Origin: Lumbricus rubellus
Lineage: Eukaryota; Annelida; Clitellata; Crassiclitellata; Lumbricidae
Length of the DNA: 64,000 nucleotides
Reading direction: 5' to 3'
Assembly (NCBI GenBank): GCA_945859605.1
Contig: OX243820.1
Span: 33,788,813 to 33,852,812, forward strand
Shown here: piece after piece, positions 19,901-29,000 of the stretch
How the letters are laid out: every line of letters starts with the position of its first letter
Numbering within the stretch: the stretch's first letter is position 1
Translations under genes and position numbers: made by a program
The notes under the pieces: generated by a model
What the model saw: only the letters and a program-made list of their open reading frames with translations
The model's database searches: none
Told to the model about the DNA's origin: nothing

Positions 19901-22759
19901 CATGACCTTTTTTTAGTCGTCAAGTCTAAATTTCTGGGATAAAATCAGCCAAAAAAGCCTTTTTTTAGTCATCAGGTTAAATTTTCGCCAAAAAGATACA
20001 ATTTTATACCAAACATATTACACATTATATTCATTGTTCGAAATCTTGTTGAAACCAAATGGGGGGCCACGATACATGGGCATTTCCAAATGGGGGGCAT
20101 GGCCGGATAAGCCGCTCCCTGGATCCGCCCCTGCAGCTAATGTACATCACCATTTAATTGTTGCAACATAATCCTAAATAGCACAGTGAAAGAAATAGTT
20201 GAGCAGGCTCAAAGCAGCTGCCAAAATGTCAAATTGTCAGATATTCTGAACTGATAATGAAAGTATTTAATGGTCATTTTAATTCTTTTAAGGTGAACAT
20301 TTCCCACTTTGCCAGAAATACTGTAAATAAAAAGAACTTAAAAACTCAAATTCTCCTATGTTTCTGATATGGAAAAATGTGATCTTATGCGTTAGATGTA
20401 TTTTTCGGCCTACAGAAAATATCCGGAAAGTTTTCGGAAAGTTTCCGGAAACTTTCCGGAAAGTTTCCGGAAAAATATCTTTCCGGAAAAGCTACATCAC
20501 TACTTTACAGTTAAAAGATCTACGTTGAATTCTTCCTCCGCATAAGACTATGATTAAGATAAAATGATTATGATACAGCATAGAGGCCATCCATCTCTAA
20601 TCTTCAGAGAAGTGAGACATATAGTCGGCGCTCCGATGTAATGTATCTCATTTGCTAAGCAAGTCAAGTATGTGGCAAGTTTGAAGAATGGTTTAGTGTA
20701 ATTCAAAAGTCATTTTAATACTTGATTGTAATGCATGTAATTAATGCATTGTTTTTAGATCTCTGATTTGCCAGCTGAGCTGGTTCAGAAGATTCTGTTG
20801 CAGACAATAGCGGAGACTGTGTCGCAGGAGGTGGTCAAGCGTCGTATGTGGACCATACGGGCAAGCCATCACCAAAAGTCACTCGGAAAGGTGTCCGAAT
20901 TCTGGTGCGGCATTTTATCTACGAGTTACTTTAAGCAGCAACTGCAACTACAGTTCGACATAACGAGTGAGTTGCACTTGCACAACTGATGAGTTCTAAC
21001 GAGTACGAATATTTTCTGGATAACTGCACATTAAGGCAGTGGTTCTCAAAGTGGTCAGCCACAGACCGGCACCGGTCCGCAGAGTACTGAAGACCGGTCC
21101 ATCGAGAAGATCTAAAAATAGATTGTGATTTTTCATGTCTACATTTGTGTGGTTTTTGGGGGTTTCTGTATTTTATTTCGAGAAGGTGTTTCCATCATTA
21201 ATGCACATTCTTAATAATTAATGTATCATTAGCTATATATATTTAGCAGATCCACTTACTATTTCCATATGACAGAAATATACTCGAACGCATCTTCTTA
21301 TCTTGTTTGGAACTTTGAGTAACTTTTAGAAATATAAATATATAAGAAATAAATCGAGAAATAAATTCAGTGGTCTGGATATGTTTTAATTATTGAAACT
21401 AATTCCTAATTATGAATAGCCTTACATATGCTAATAGTCTTACATAATATAGGTCGGTTTTGTTTGCGCTCGCTATTTTAGTTAACGGTCTGTGAGCTTA
21501 AAAAAATTGTATTGATCCGTGGCATGCAGAAGTCGTTCTCTTGCAGCATATTTTGACCTCTTGATCATATACCTTCAACAGTGTTGAAAAGCAAATAAAT
21601 TTCTAAAGGAGATAAAAAATTAATTCAACTCAGTTTCAAATTCCTCAGGCCAGATCTTTTTAATGTATGCTGACACAGCACAGAATGATGACAATTCATA
21701 GTAAGTCATACTATGATGTGTAATCATGCTGCAGTGTAGAAGTGTGAAAGGAAAATTATTATATTTCAGGGTAGAGCCTATTCATTTTATGTATTTTTTA
21801 ATCTGGGTTAATTCTGGGTAAAGCGTGCCCAAAAGCCTAATCATTATATAGCTCCAATTACTGCCCGTTCCAAGTTTGTGTAGATCTTATATAAGTAGAT
21901 TTTTGTTTTAGCTCCAAAGGTCGTCCAACTGGATTGTGTGCAAAGGTCACGACTGCCAGACATGGTGATGTCCGTCGCCTACCTTCAGGGAAAGTATCTT
22001 GTTCTGAGCATGTCTACTGACGGAAACTACAAAATCGAGTACTTCAGTGGTTTGTGTTTCACTACTGTTGTTAGGTTGATTGAACTTTTCGATGTCAAGC
22101 CTGTTGAACTGCAATCATGTTCATTCACCGGTAACACATTTGTTCTATGTAAAGACGGAGTAAACATGTCCATACTTAAAGTGGGTCAAGAAGGAGGTGC
22201 TGAGATTGTGGTCGGTGGTCATCATGATCTTGTGTGTTCTATGAACATCAGTGTCTTAGGCAAAGTTCAGGTAGTTCAGAGGAACCCAAACTCCATTCTA
22301 GTTTTTGGCGATGATGGCACACTGGAAAAAAAGATCCGTCTTCGTCAAGATCTTGAAATTGTTGACTTGTTAGGGAAAGATGACCACTTCATTGTGGTTA
22401 CGTATCATGAATTCAGTAGAAAGTTCATCGAGATCGACAATAGTGGACAAGAGATTCAGGTGTTCACTCCCAGCTGTGCCGAAAGTATACACTACGTAAC
22501 AGACTATTTGGACAGACTTTTCGTGTTTGGACTCAAATTCCTGACAGATGGTACAACAGAGTCGACGTGTTCTTTGTATGATTCTTTCTTTGAGCAAATG
22601 AAATTAGATGTTGTTGGACAGGAAAGGCAGATGATGAATGGATGCGATGTGGTCAAATTTGTGCGTGAGAGCAACAGTCTTTTATTTTATCCATCTGTAA
22701 AACCTGAACAAGACCAGAGCACGGTTCAGTTCTTGCTGGTTGCTAAATTACTTAATTAG
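10381..22759 (+). CDS. NPL4-like / F-box / beta-propeller gene (proposed fusion, 14 exons)
   Basis: Proposed coding exons: 10381-10392, 11295-11375, 12387-12499, 13144-13392, 13999-14047, 14622-14716, 14984-15107, 15842-16021, 16416-16574, 17520-17646, 18107-18267, 18943-19038, 20759-20966, 21912-22759. All splice phases agree, giving about 833 codons with no internal stop. Residues 1-482 match NPLOC4: an N-terminal ubiquitin-like region, a zinc finger with C153-R-H and CVHC (about 161-164) plus CLGC (228-231), then the MPN-like domain (about 243-482). Residues 483-552 are an F-box-like segment and 553-833 a beta-rich propeller-like domain. The NPL4 C-terminal domain is missing. NPL4 with UFD1 recruits ubiquitinated substrates to p97/VCP; F-box proteins bind SKP1 in SCF ligases. 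Weak points are the first-exon donor (GTCTGT) and the donor after 19,038 (GTCATA). The alternative is two adjacent genes, with the F-box start exon unrecognised. Confidence 0.5.
10393..11294 (+). other. NPLOC4-like intron 1
   Basis: AT-rich intronic sequence ending in a TTTTAG acceptor. It includes a possible tRNA-derived SINE on the minus strand around 10,860-10,960 (B-box-like GTGTTCAAATCCC). AGGCCT motifs, common in the flanking duplication, are rare here. Confidence 0.5.
11295..11375 (+). CDS. NPLOC4: NPLOC4-like exon 2 (ubiquitin-like N-terminal region)
   Basis: This exon encodes [20 protein letters not shown] and a short tail, aligning with the NPL4 opening (IIRVQSPDGVKRI in vertebrates). 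The acceptor is TTTTAG and the donor CTG|GTGAGT; it is 27 codons, phase 0 at both ends. Confidence 0.85.
12053..12241 (-). mobile_element. tRNA-derived SINE in NPLOC4-like intron 2
   Basis: This is a diverged relative of the SINE at 3,083-3,256, sharing the body TGAAGGACTTGCCCAAGGTC and the ACTACACCAC tRNA-like end (complement strand). It lies antisense to the gene. Confidence 0.6.
12387..12499 (+). CDS. NPLOC4: NPLOC4-like exon 3
   Basis: The exon encodes [20 protein letters not shown] and 17 further residues, aligning with NPL4 GFQNNGFSVYINRNKTG. It starts in phase 0 after TTGTCAG and ends with two bases of an Arg codon before GTGTGT, which complete with the next exon to give R-H-G-D as in NPL4 K-H-G-D. 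Confidence 0.85.
13144..13392 (+). CDS. NPLOC4: NPLOC4-like exon 4 (linker)
   Basis: It opens with [12 protein letters not shown] (NPL4 HGDLLFLFP) and ends near [14 protein letters not shown], matching NPL4 VEDEIDQYLSKQDG. The region between is longer than in vertebrates and low in similarity, as expected for a flexible linker. The donor is CT|GTAAGT. Confidence 0.9.
13393..13998 (+). other. NPLOC4-like intron 4 with GATT and ACTC repeats
   Basis: The intron contains a TTGA/GATT-rich tetranucleotide tract (about 13,862-13,987) interleaved with an ACTCACTC run. A second GATT tract lies in the next intron (about 14,272-14,325). I see no other feature. Confidence 0.7.
13999..14047 (+). CDS. NPLOC4: NPLOC4-like exon 5 (zinc finger, first half)
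   Basis: This 49-base exon encodes [17 protein letters not shown], the NPL4 zinc-finger signature CRH..GKCVHC, with the metal-ligand residues present. The acceptor is TTGCCAG and the donor AAA|GTAAGA. Confidence 0.92.
14622..14716 (+). CDS. NPLOC4: NPLOC4-like exon 6
   Basis: It encodes [20 protein letters not shown] and then [12 protein letters not shown], matching NPL4 PFDEDYL...PPVKHMSFHAYIRKLTGGADK. The acceptor is TTTTCAG and the donor GTAAGT. Confidence 0.93.
14984..15107 (+). CDS. NPLOC4: NPLOC4-like exon 7 (zinc finger, second half)
   Basis: The exon encodes [16 protein letters not shown] followed by [17 protein letters not shown]. The second metal-binding half (C-x5-C ... CLGC) is kept, but the segment between differs more from other animals than neighbouring exons do. 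In NPL4 this finger contributes to handling the ubiquitin chain. Confidence 0.92.
15395..15575 (+). mobile_element. LINE 3' end with expanded GAAT/GAAC tail
   Basis: The sequence CCTGAGTAGTTGCCTTGAAG followed by TGCTATATCAATCCTC resembles the 3' terminus of the LINE at 42,893-43,420, then runs into (GAAT)n and (GAAC)n repeats. Such 3' ends with microsatellite tails are typical of CR1/L2-type retrotransposons. It lies in an NPLOC4-like intron, sense orientation. Confidence 0.6.
15842..16021 (+). CDS. NPLOC4: NPLOC4-like exon 8 (start of MPN-like domain)
   Basis: Sixty codons starting [20 protein letters not shown] and containing [20 protein letters not shown], very close to vertebrate NPL4 (KYRHVDNIMFENHTVADRFL; FWRKTGNQHFGYLYGRYTEH). 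This opens the catalytically dead MPN-like domain. It is phase 0 at both ends. Confidence 0.95.
16286..16356. mobile_element. piggyBac-type MITE with TTAA ends, copy 1
   Basis: A 71-bp element bounded by TTAA (16,286-16,289 and 16,353-16,356) with inverted ends CCCTTTCATGC / GGCATTAAAGGG. TTAA plus CCCTTT is typical of piggyBac derivatives. It is the inverted counterpart of the copy at 17,326-17,396. Confidence 0.8.
16416..16574 (+). CDS. NPLOC4: NPLOC4-like exon 9
   Basis: It encodes [20 protein letters not shown] and then [20 protein letters not shown] and 13 more residues. [17 protein letters not shown] is identical to vertebrate NPL4. Splice sites are GATAG and GTT|GTAAGT. Two inverted copies of a TTAA MITE flank this exon. 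Confidence 0.95.
17326..17396. mobile_element. piggyBac-type MITE with TTAA ends, copy 2 (inverted)
   Basis: A 71-bp element with TTAA at both ends (17,326-17,329 and 17,393-17,396). Its sequence is the reverse complement of the element at 16,286-16,356 with a few substitutions. Confidence 0.8.
17520..17646 (+). CDS. NPLOC4: NPLOC4-like exon 10
   Basis: The exon encodes [20 protein letters not shown] and then [20 protein letters not shown], matching NPL4 [37 protein letters not shown]. It ends after the first base of a Gly codon before GTAAAC. Confidence 0.95.
18107..18267 (+). CDS. NPLOC4: NPLOC4-like exon 11
   Basis: It encodes [20 protein letters not shown], then [20 protein letters not shown] and [13 protein letters not shown], nearly identical to NPL4. 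The acceptor is TTACAG and the donor AAG|GTGAAA. Confidence 0.95.
18450..18613 (-). mobile_element. SINE-like repeat in intron 11
   Basis: The stretch sharing CGTGCTAGCC..GAGAT..AAATCTCTGAA with 59,426-59,450 is probably a member of the same tRNA-derived family, antisense to the gene. Ends are not defined. Confidence 0.45.
18943..19038 (+). CDS. NPLOC4: NPLOC4-like exon 12 (last NPL4-type exon found)
   Basis: The exon encodes [20 protein letters not shown] and [12 protein letters not shown], matching NPL4 ITQLARPLPVEYLIIDITTTFPKD. After it I find no exon for the NPL4 C-terminal domain. The donor would be GAG|GTCATA. If not spliced here, the frame runs to a stop at 19,099-19,101 inside the hAT terminal repeat. 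Its phase 0 end is compatible with the F-box exon at 20,759. Confidence 0.88.
19091..20502. mobile_element. 1.4-kb non-autonomous hAT element with TTTCCGGAAA subterminal repeats
   Basis: Ends TAGTGTTGTGAG and GCTACATCACTA are inverted repeats flanked by a perfect 8-bp duplication CTTTACAG (19,083-19,090 and 20,503-20,510). Both subterminal regions hold many copies of TTTCCGGAAA-type palindromes, probably transposase-binding sites. No transposase is present. Another hAT-like element is nested at 19,813-20,133. It sits between the last NPL4-type exon and the F-box exon. Confidence 0.9.
19813..20133. mobile_element. nested CAGGGGYGGAT-family hAT-like element
   Basis: Ends CAGGGGTGGATACAG and CTGGATCCGCCCCTG, flanked by a perfect 8-bp duplication CAGCTAAT (19,805-19,812 and 20,134-20,141). 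It inserted into the 19,091-20,502 element after that element had arrived. Confidence 0.87.
20759..20966 (+). CDS. F-box-like exon (left paralogue)
   Basis: This 208-base exon has the same length and phases (0, then 1) as the right-hand F-box exon at 54,843. It encodes [20 protein letters not shown] followed by a region ending [20 protein letters not shown]. The LP-x-E-L-x-x-KIL opening is typical of an F-box. The second half keeps W-x-G-x-x-S-x-x-YF but has lost the usual SLVC. The acceptor is TTTTTAG and the donor A|GTGAGT. No dedicated start exon is recognisable upstream. Confidence 0.8.
21037..21130. mobile_element. hAT end fragment (CAGTGGTTCTCAAA type)
   Basis: CAGTGGTTCTCAAAGTGG followed by repeated ACCGGTCC motifs is a familiar hAT terminus. 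A relative begins at 59,914. No matching second end or target duplication was found, so it is probably truncated. It lies in the F-box/propeller intron. Confidence 0.5.
21912..22759 (+). CDS. beta-propeller-like exon (left paralogue), terminal
   Basis: The exon encodes 281 residues plus stop, beginning after a TTTTAG acceptor. The protein is a series of short beta-strand-like repeats (for example [20 protein letters not shown] and [20 protein letters not shown]), the style of a beta-propeller. No WD or Kelch signature is clear. It aligns along its length with 55,969-56,807 at roughly one-third identity by eye. Such domains usually bind substrate in F-box proteins; the substrate here is unknown. 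A stop at 22,757-22,759 is followed by ATTAAA at 22,841. Confidence 0.85.
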
Positions 22760-22840
22760 GAGAAATGTGCGTGCATGTTAAGGTGGTTATGTACAGTAGA
22801 GACATTTCGGTTTTATTGTAAAATTTCTTGTTTTTTTTTT

Positions 22841-22846
22841 ATTAAA
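22841..22846 (+). terminator. probable poly(A) signal of left F-box/propeller unit
   Basis: ATTAAA lies about 80 bases after the stop codon, preceded by a T-run. It is a common variant of AATAAA. AATAAA also occurs near 22,991. Confidence 0.45.
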
Positions 22847-22859
22847 GCCGTATGTACTT

Positions 22860-24110
22860 CCCAAAGCATATCCACTTGAAGGCGTTTTATTGTTTTCAAC
22901 TGATGCATGATGAATTTTTTCTTTCTGTTTGAACATGATGACTTAGAATTCTTTGCCATCATAATCACTTTTAAGGGCTGTACTGATTAAAATAAATTTG
23001 ATCAATTATTCTTCGAAAATTTAATTGCAATTAATCAATTAAAATCGATTCCATTCGATTAATTTGGTGTACACTACATGTAGTTAGCATACACAACTGT
23101 CGAAAATGAAGACATTTAATTAGTTACTATTTTCTTTGTACAAAGAAATGTCGATTTAATTGTTTATTGGCATGAAAGCAATAATATTTCCATTGTCATC
23201 TTTGGATTTTTTCATAATTTATAATCAAATGAAAAATGATCGCTTAATTATTCACTAAAAATTTCATATCATCGTTCAACACGTTGTTAAGTCCGGAAAC
23301 AAAAGGCCGCTTGACATGAAATAAACAAAAGATTTATTGAAAAATTAACCTAACAAACAAAACATTAATCGATTAATTTTTAAAAATTAATTTACTGATT
23401 AATTAATTGTTAAAATGTGCAGCCCTCCTAACCTCTAGTCTGTTCCGATTAATTGTTTCTAGTAGGGAATACCCGGAAATTGCCTCTGACATTCCCCTCG
23501 CCGAATCGCTTGTTTTCATCACTATTTTTCTTGGCAAAATAGTATGCTTATGAGTTGTTGCTAATAAACATGTTTATGAATGTTTGCTGTAGGACTGTAC
23601 CGAACGTTTGCTTTGTATTCTGTTCAGGGCTGAATAGCGAGCAGGTCAAATAGGTATTTTGGTCGAATTGTAGCCGTCGGACTGAATACGAATAGTGGTC
23701 ATGCGACGTGTTTCTGTGTATGCGTCTGCTATTACGAGTGTGCTGAAGTAATCCTCATTGGCAGAGTTATATGCTGAATTAGTTTGCTTGTGGTCTGTGT
23801 ATAAAATTGACTGAACTGAACTTTTCATTACATGTGAAAATTTGAATGTTGCCGAGACAAATCACAACTCGGGTTTCCGCAATGGAAGTTTTAGAAAGTA
23901 ATTTGTATAGTATTTTTATAGTCGTTATTACATGAAATGTGGAACAGAGGTGATACTCGATTTGTAACGATGGATTGTTCAAATGATCGAACTACTCAGA
24001 TATGGTACTTAGTGCTAAATGTCCTATTGGTCAGGGCTGTCGAGTTGGAGGCAGGGGGAAATGCCCTGGGACCTGGTTACCTTTATGGGTCCTGGTTAGG
24101 GTGTTATATA
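22860..24110. other. intergenic DNA, AT-rich
   Basis: No gene seen. About 23,620-23,870 is a diverged third copy of the sequence around the hAT at 1,957 (shared GAATAGCGAGC/ATACGAATA and the later AATTGACTGAACTGAA block), lacking the hAT. 22,975-23,435 is a very AT-rich stretch with AGGGCTGTAC and GTGCAGCCCT at its edges that may be an old inverted-repeat element without a visible target duplication. Confidence 0.5.
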
Positions 24111-24112
24111 TA

Positions 24113-25123
24113 CACCGTGGTTCAAAAAAAACTAAGCCAAATTGTTTTGCATATATCTCAAATACCTGATGACATATCAAGCTAATATTTTCCAACTATT
24201 TAGAGAAGTGGACCAAGAATATGATTCCAAAATTTCATGAGACACAGTTGAACGGTTAAAAAGATATGAATTTTTAAACTTCATATGCCGAAATTTCAGT
24301 TTACAAGCAATTTTCTGTCAGGTTCAATAAAATGTTCTCTTATATCTCTAATGCCTAATGATTAATCATTCTAAAATTTTCCAGATATGTAGAGAATTGA
24401 ACTAACAATATGATTACAACAGTATGGTTTTATTATTTAATTAATTAAGATGCTCAAAATGTCCTCCTGCTTGCACGCAAGCCTGGAAGCGCTGGCGCCA
24501 TGCATTACGCAACAGCATCGTCGATTATCCTCTGGTCCAGGCCTTCCCACACTTCCAACAAGCGCTGGTTGCTTCAGATCGTTTAGATCATGGATTGTTG
24601 TTTGGTAGATTCGGTCTTACATCACACTCCACACTTTATAATTAATTAATTTTACTTCATCATCCCTGAAGACCAAAATTTGGAACTATCAAGCATCGAA
24701 ACCGCAACGAACACCATAACAGACTTGCTGAAAACAGACATTTCTGGAGATCAAGTTTAAATATTCATATCTTTCTATCCGTTCAAATTTATGACATGAT
24801 ATTTTGGAATCCTATTCTTGGTTCAATCCTCTAAATATCTTAAAAATTTTGGTATGATTAATTATCAGACATTGGAGATATAAGAAAACCAGTTTAGCTT
24901 ACTTTTTACTGAATCTGGCAGAAAATTGTTTGTAAACTGCAATTTTGGCATATGAAGTTGAAAGATTCATATCTTTTTATCCGTTCAATTTTATCTCTTG
25001 AAATTTTGGAATCATATTCTTGGTCCACTTCTCTAAATAATTGGAAAATTTTAGCGTGATATGTTATCAGGCATCAGAGATATATGAAAAACAATTTGGC
25101 TTAGTTTTTTTTGAACCACGGTG
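24113..25123 (-). mobile_element. decayed Tc1/mariner-type element with long inverted repeats
   Basis: Ends CACCGTGGTTCAAAAAAAAC and its complement lie between TA dinucleotides (24,111-24,112 and 25,124-25,125), with imperfect inverted repeats of roughly 350 bases per arm. On the minus strand in the centre (about 24,460-24,600), a frameshifted remnant reads QRIIDDAV then RNAWRQRFQACVQAGGHFEHL, the C-terminal signature of mariner-type transposases. The catalytic part is missing. Confidence 0.85.
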
Positions 25124-25125
25124 TA

Positions 25126-26060
25126 TATACACATATACAAATACATGTATATACATATATATATGTACACATAATATTATATTATGTAAAGTTTATGATT
25201 TATGCCTTTAAATTTGTTATAATACTGCAGACAATTTAATACAATCAGTCTAAAATTCAAATTAACAACTGAATAAAACATTGTATATATAAATACAAAA
25301 TTGAAGGTTGTACCTGTACTTTTATGGTTTCAATATGTCTAGGAATTTTAAAAAAATAAATAGTTTTTGGGTCCAAGGTTGCTCTACCTAGGTGCCACGG
25401 AATTGCCAGCCCTGTACCTGGTTATTTATAGAGCACATGTCTGATGTCTGTGTAAATTAGTCTGAATTTTTTCCTGAAAATGGCTTGTTTACGAAGTTGG
25501 CCTATTGTACTGCCAGATATGCAGCACTTTGAATTATAGCTAGTGCATTTATGTGATTATTAAACCGTATATATTGTATCTCGATGCAAATGTAATCGTC
25601 AAACTACGGTTTACTAATGGGTATTGTTTGAAACTTAACAGTTGAACTGGTTGTGCTCTATATTCTTGGTGATCTGATGTTGAACGATAGCCATGATGTT
25701 CTTGGCTTGGTTGCTTCTGTGCCATTTATAAATATTCATTTCTGTCATGCGGTTGGTTTTGAACATTGCATAAATATATATTGAAATGAAAGATTCTTCA
25801 ACTTATTTATTTATTTTTTAGACTTTATATAGCGCATTAGCAAGGTAGTCTACTCAGAAGCGCTCCTAGCCCAATCAGGGCTAAATAAGACAGTTTGAGG
25901 TTCTTAAGGAACAGAGTGGAGTGACCCTTGGAAACTAAGCGCACTGTAACAAGGAGGTCATTCCAAGCTGTAGGACCAATTACCAGTACATCCAATTGTC
26001 AGATGTAAACACAATGCTTAGTTTTTATATTAATGTACTTTTAAGAATCGAAGCCTGGAC
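25126..26060. other. intergenic DNA before the minisatellite
   Basis: No gene seen. 25,820-25,980 resembles the 3' part of a local retroposon family (ATATAGCGC, ACTCAGAAGCGCTCC), also glimpsed at 5,105-5,150. Confidence 0.45.
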
Positions 26061-29000
26061 GAGGGTCAACATAAACGCCTTGGCAGCCAGAGCATGTATT
26101 TACATTTCGCCAGCTCCCGTTATTTCGTAATGCCAGTCCCAAGCAATGCAAGGAGGAGGGCGACAGCGCCCTTGGCAACCATAAGATGCTAGTGTCTGTC
26201 AGCTCCCGTTCTTTCGTAATGCCAGTCCCAAGCAACGCAAGGAGGAGGGCGACATCAGCACCCTTGGCTACCACAGGATTTTAGGTCTGTCAGCTCCCGT
26301 ACTTTCGTAATGCCAGTCCAAAAGCAACCCAAGGAGGAGGGTGACAGCGACCTTGGCAACCATAAGTTGCTAGTGTCTGTCAGCTCCCGTTCTTTCGTAA
26401 TGCCAGTCCAAAAGTAACGCAAGGAGGAGGGCGACAGCGCCCTTGGCAACCATAAGATGCTAGTGTCTGTCAGCTCCCGTTCTTTCGTAATGCCAGTCCA
26501 AAAGTAACGCAAAAAGGAGGGCGACAGCGCCCTTGGCAACCATAAGATGCTAGTGTCTGTCAGCTCCCGTTCTTTCGTAATGCCAGTCCAAATTAACGCA
26601 AGGAGGAGGGCGACAGCGCCCTTGGCAACCATAAGATGCTAGTGTCTGTCAGCTCCCGTTCTTTCGTAATGCCAGTCCAAAAGTAACGCAAGGAGGAGGG
26701 CGACAGCGCCCTTGGCAACCATAAGATGCTAGTGTCTGTCAGCTCCCGTTCTTTCGTAATGCCAGTCCAAATTAACGCAAGGAGGAGGGCGACAGCGCCC
26801 TTGGCAACCATAAGATGCTAGTGTCTGTCAGCTCCCGTTTTTTCGTAATGCCAGTCCAAAAGTAACGCAAGGAGGAGGGCGACAGCGCCCTTGGCAACCA
26901 TAAGATGCTAGTGTCTGTCAGCTCCCGTTCTTACGTAATGCCAGTCCAAAAGTAACGCAAGAAGGAGGGCGACAGCGCCCTTGGCAACCATAAGATGCTA
27001 GTGTCTGTCAGCTCTTGTTCTTACGTAATGCCAGTCCAAAAGTAACGCAAGGAGGAGGGCGACAGCGCCCTTGGCAACCATAAGATGCTAGTGTCTGTCA
27101 GCTCTTGTTCTTACGTAATGCCAGTCCAAAAGTAACGCAAGGAGGAGGGCGACAGCGCCCTTGGCAACCATAAGATGCTAGTGTCTGTCAGCTCTTGTTC
27201 TTACGTAATGCCAGTCCAAAAGTAACGCAAGAAGGAGGGCGACAGCGCCCTTGGCAACCATAAGATGCTAGTGTCTGTCAGCTCTTGTTCTTTCGTAATG
27301 CCAGTCCAAAAGTAACGCAGGGAGGAGGGCGACCGCGCCTTTGGCAACCATAAGATGCTAGTGTCTGTCAGCTCTTGTTCTTTCGTAATGCCAGTCCAAA
27401 AGTAACGCAAGGAGGAGGGCGACAGCGCCCTTGGCAACCATAAGATGCTAGTGTCTGTCAGCTCCCGTTCTTTCGTAATGCCAGTCCAAAAGTAACGCAA
27501 GAAGGAGGGCGACAGCGCCCTTGACAACCATAAGATGCTAGTGTCTGTCAGCTCCCGTTCTTTCGTAATGCCAGTCCAAAAGTAACGCAAGGAGGAGGGC
27601 GACAGCGCCCATGGCAACCATAAGATGTTAGTATCTATCAGCTCTTGTTCTTTCGTAATGCCAGTCCAAAAGCAACGCAAGTAGGAGGGCGACAGCGCCC
27701 TTGGCAACCGTAAAATCCTAGTGTCTGTCAGATCCCGTTCTTTCATAATGCCAGTCCAAAAGCAACGCAAGGAGGAGGGCGACAGCGCCCTTGGCAACCA
27801 TAAGATGCTAGTGTCTGTCAGCTCTTGTTCTTTCGTAATGCGAGTCCAAAAGTAACGCAAGGAGGAGGGCGACAGCGCCCTTGACAACCATAAGATGTTA
27901 GTGTCTGTCAGCTCTTGTTCTTTCGTAATGCCAGTCCAAAAGTAACGCAAGGAGGACGGCGACAGCGCCCTTGGCAACCATAAGATGCTAGTGTCTGTCA
28001 GCTCTTGTTCTTTCGTAATGCCAGGCCAAAGCAGCGCAAAGAGGAGGGCGACAGCGCCCTTGGCAACCGTAAGATGTTAGTATCTATCAGCTCCCGTTCT
28101 TTCGTAATGCCAGGCCAAAGCAGCGCAAGGAGGAGGGCGACAGCGCCCTTGGTAACCATAAGATGCTAGTGTCTGTCAGCTCCCGTTCTTTCGTAATGCC
28201 AGTCCAAATTAACGCAAGGAGGAGGGCGACAGCGCCCTTGGCAACCATAAGATGCTAGTGTCTGTCAGCTCTTGTTCTTACGTATTGCCAGTCCAAAAGT
28301 AACGCAAGAAGGAGGGCGACAGCGCCCTTGGCAAGCATAAGATGCTAGTGTCTGTCAGCTCTTGTTCTTTCGTAATGCCAGTCCAAAAGTAACGCAGGGA
28401 GGAGGGCGACCGCGCCTTTGGCAACCATAAGATGCTAGTGTCTGTCAGCTCTTGTTCTTTCGTAATGCCATTCCAAAAGTAACGCAAGCAGGAGGGCGAC
28501 AGCGCCCTTGGACCATAAGATGCTAGTGTCTGTCAGCTCCCGTTCTTTCGTAATGCCAGTCCAAAAGTAACGCAAGCAGGAGGGCGACAGCGCCCTTGGC
28601 AAGCATAAAATGCTAGTGTCTGTCAGCTCCCGTTCTTTCGTAATGCCAGTCCAAAAGTAACGCAAGGAGGAAAGCGACAGCGCCCTTGACAACCATAAGA
28701 TGCTAGTGTCTGTCAGCTCCCGTTCTTTCATAATGCCAGTCCAAAAGTAACGCAAGGAGGAAAGCGACAGCGCCCTTGACAACCATAAGATGCTAGTGTC
28801 TGTCAGCTCCCGTTCTTTCGTAATGCCAGTCCAAAAGTAACGCAAAGAGGAGGGCGACAGCGCCCTTGGCAACCATAAGATGCTAGTGTCTGTCAGCTCC
28901 CGTTCTTTCGTAATGCCAGTCCAAAAGTAACGCAAGGAGGAGGGCGACAGCGCCCTTGGCAACCTTAAGATGCTAGTGTCTGTCAGTTTCCGTTTTTTCG

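Noticed and set aside
22975..23435. Inverted AGGGCTGTAC / GTGCAGCCCT ends suggesting a hAT element
   Set aside because: I found no matching 8-bp flanking duplication; the AT-rich interior makes chance inverted matches likely.
24036..25415. CAGGGCTGTCG / GCCAGCCCTG ends around the mariner element suggesting an outer hAT
   Set aside because: Flanking 8-mers do not match, so the call is not supported.
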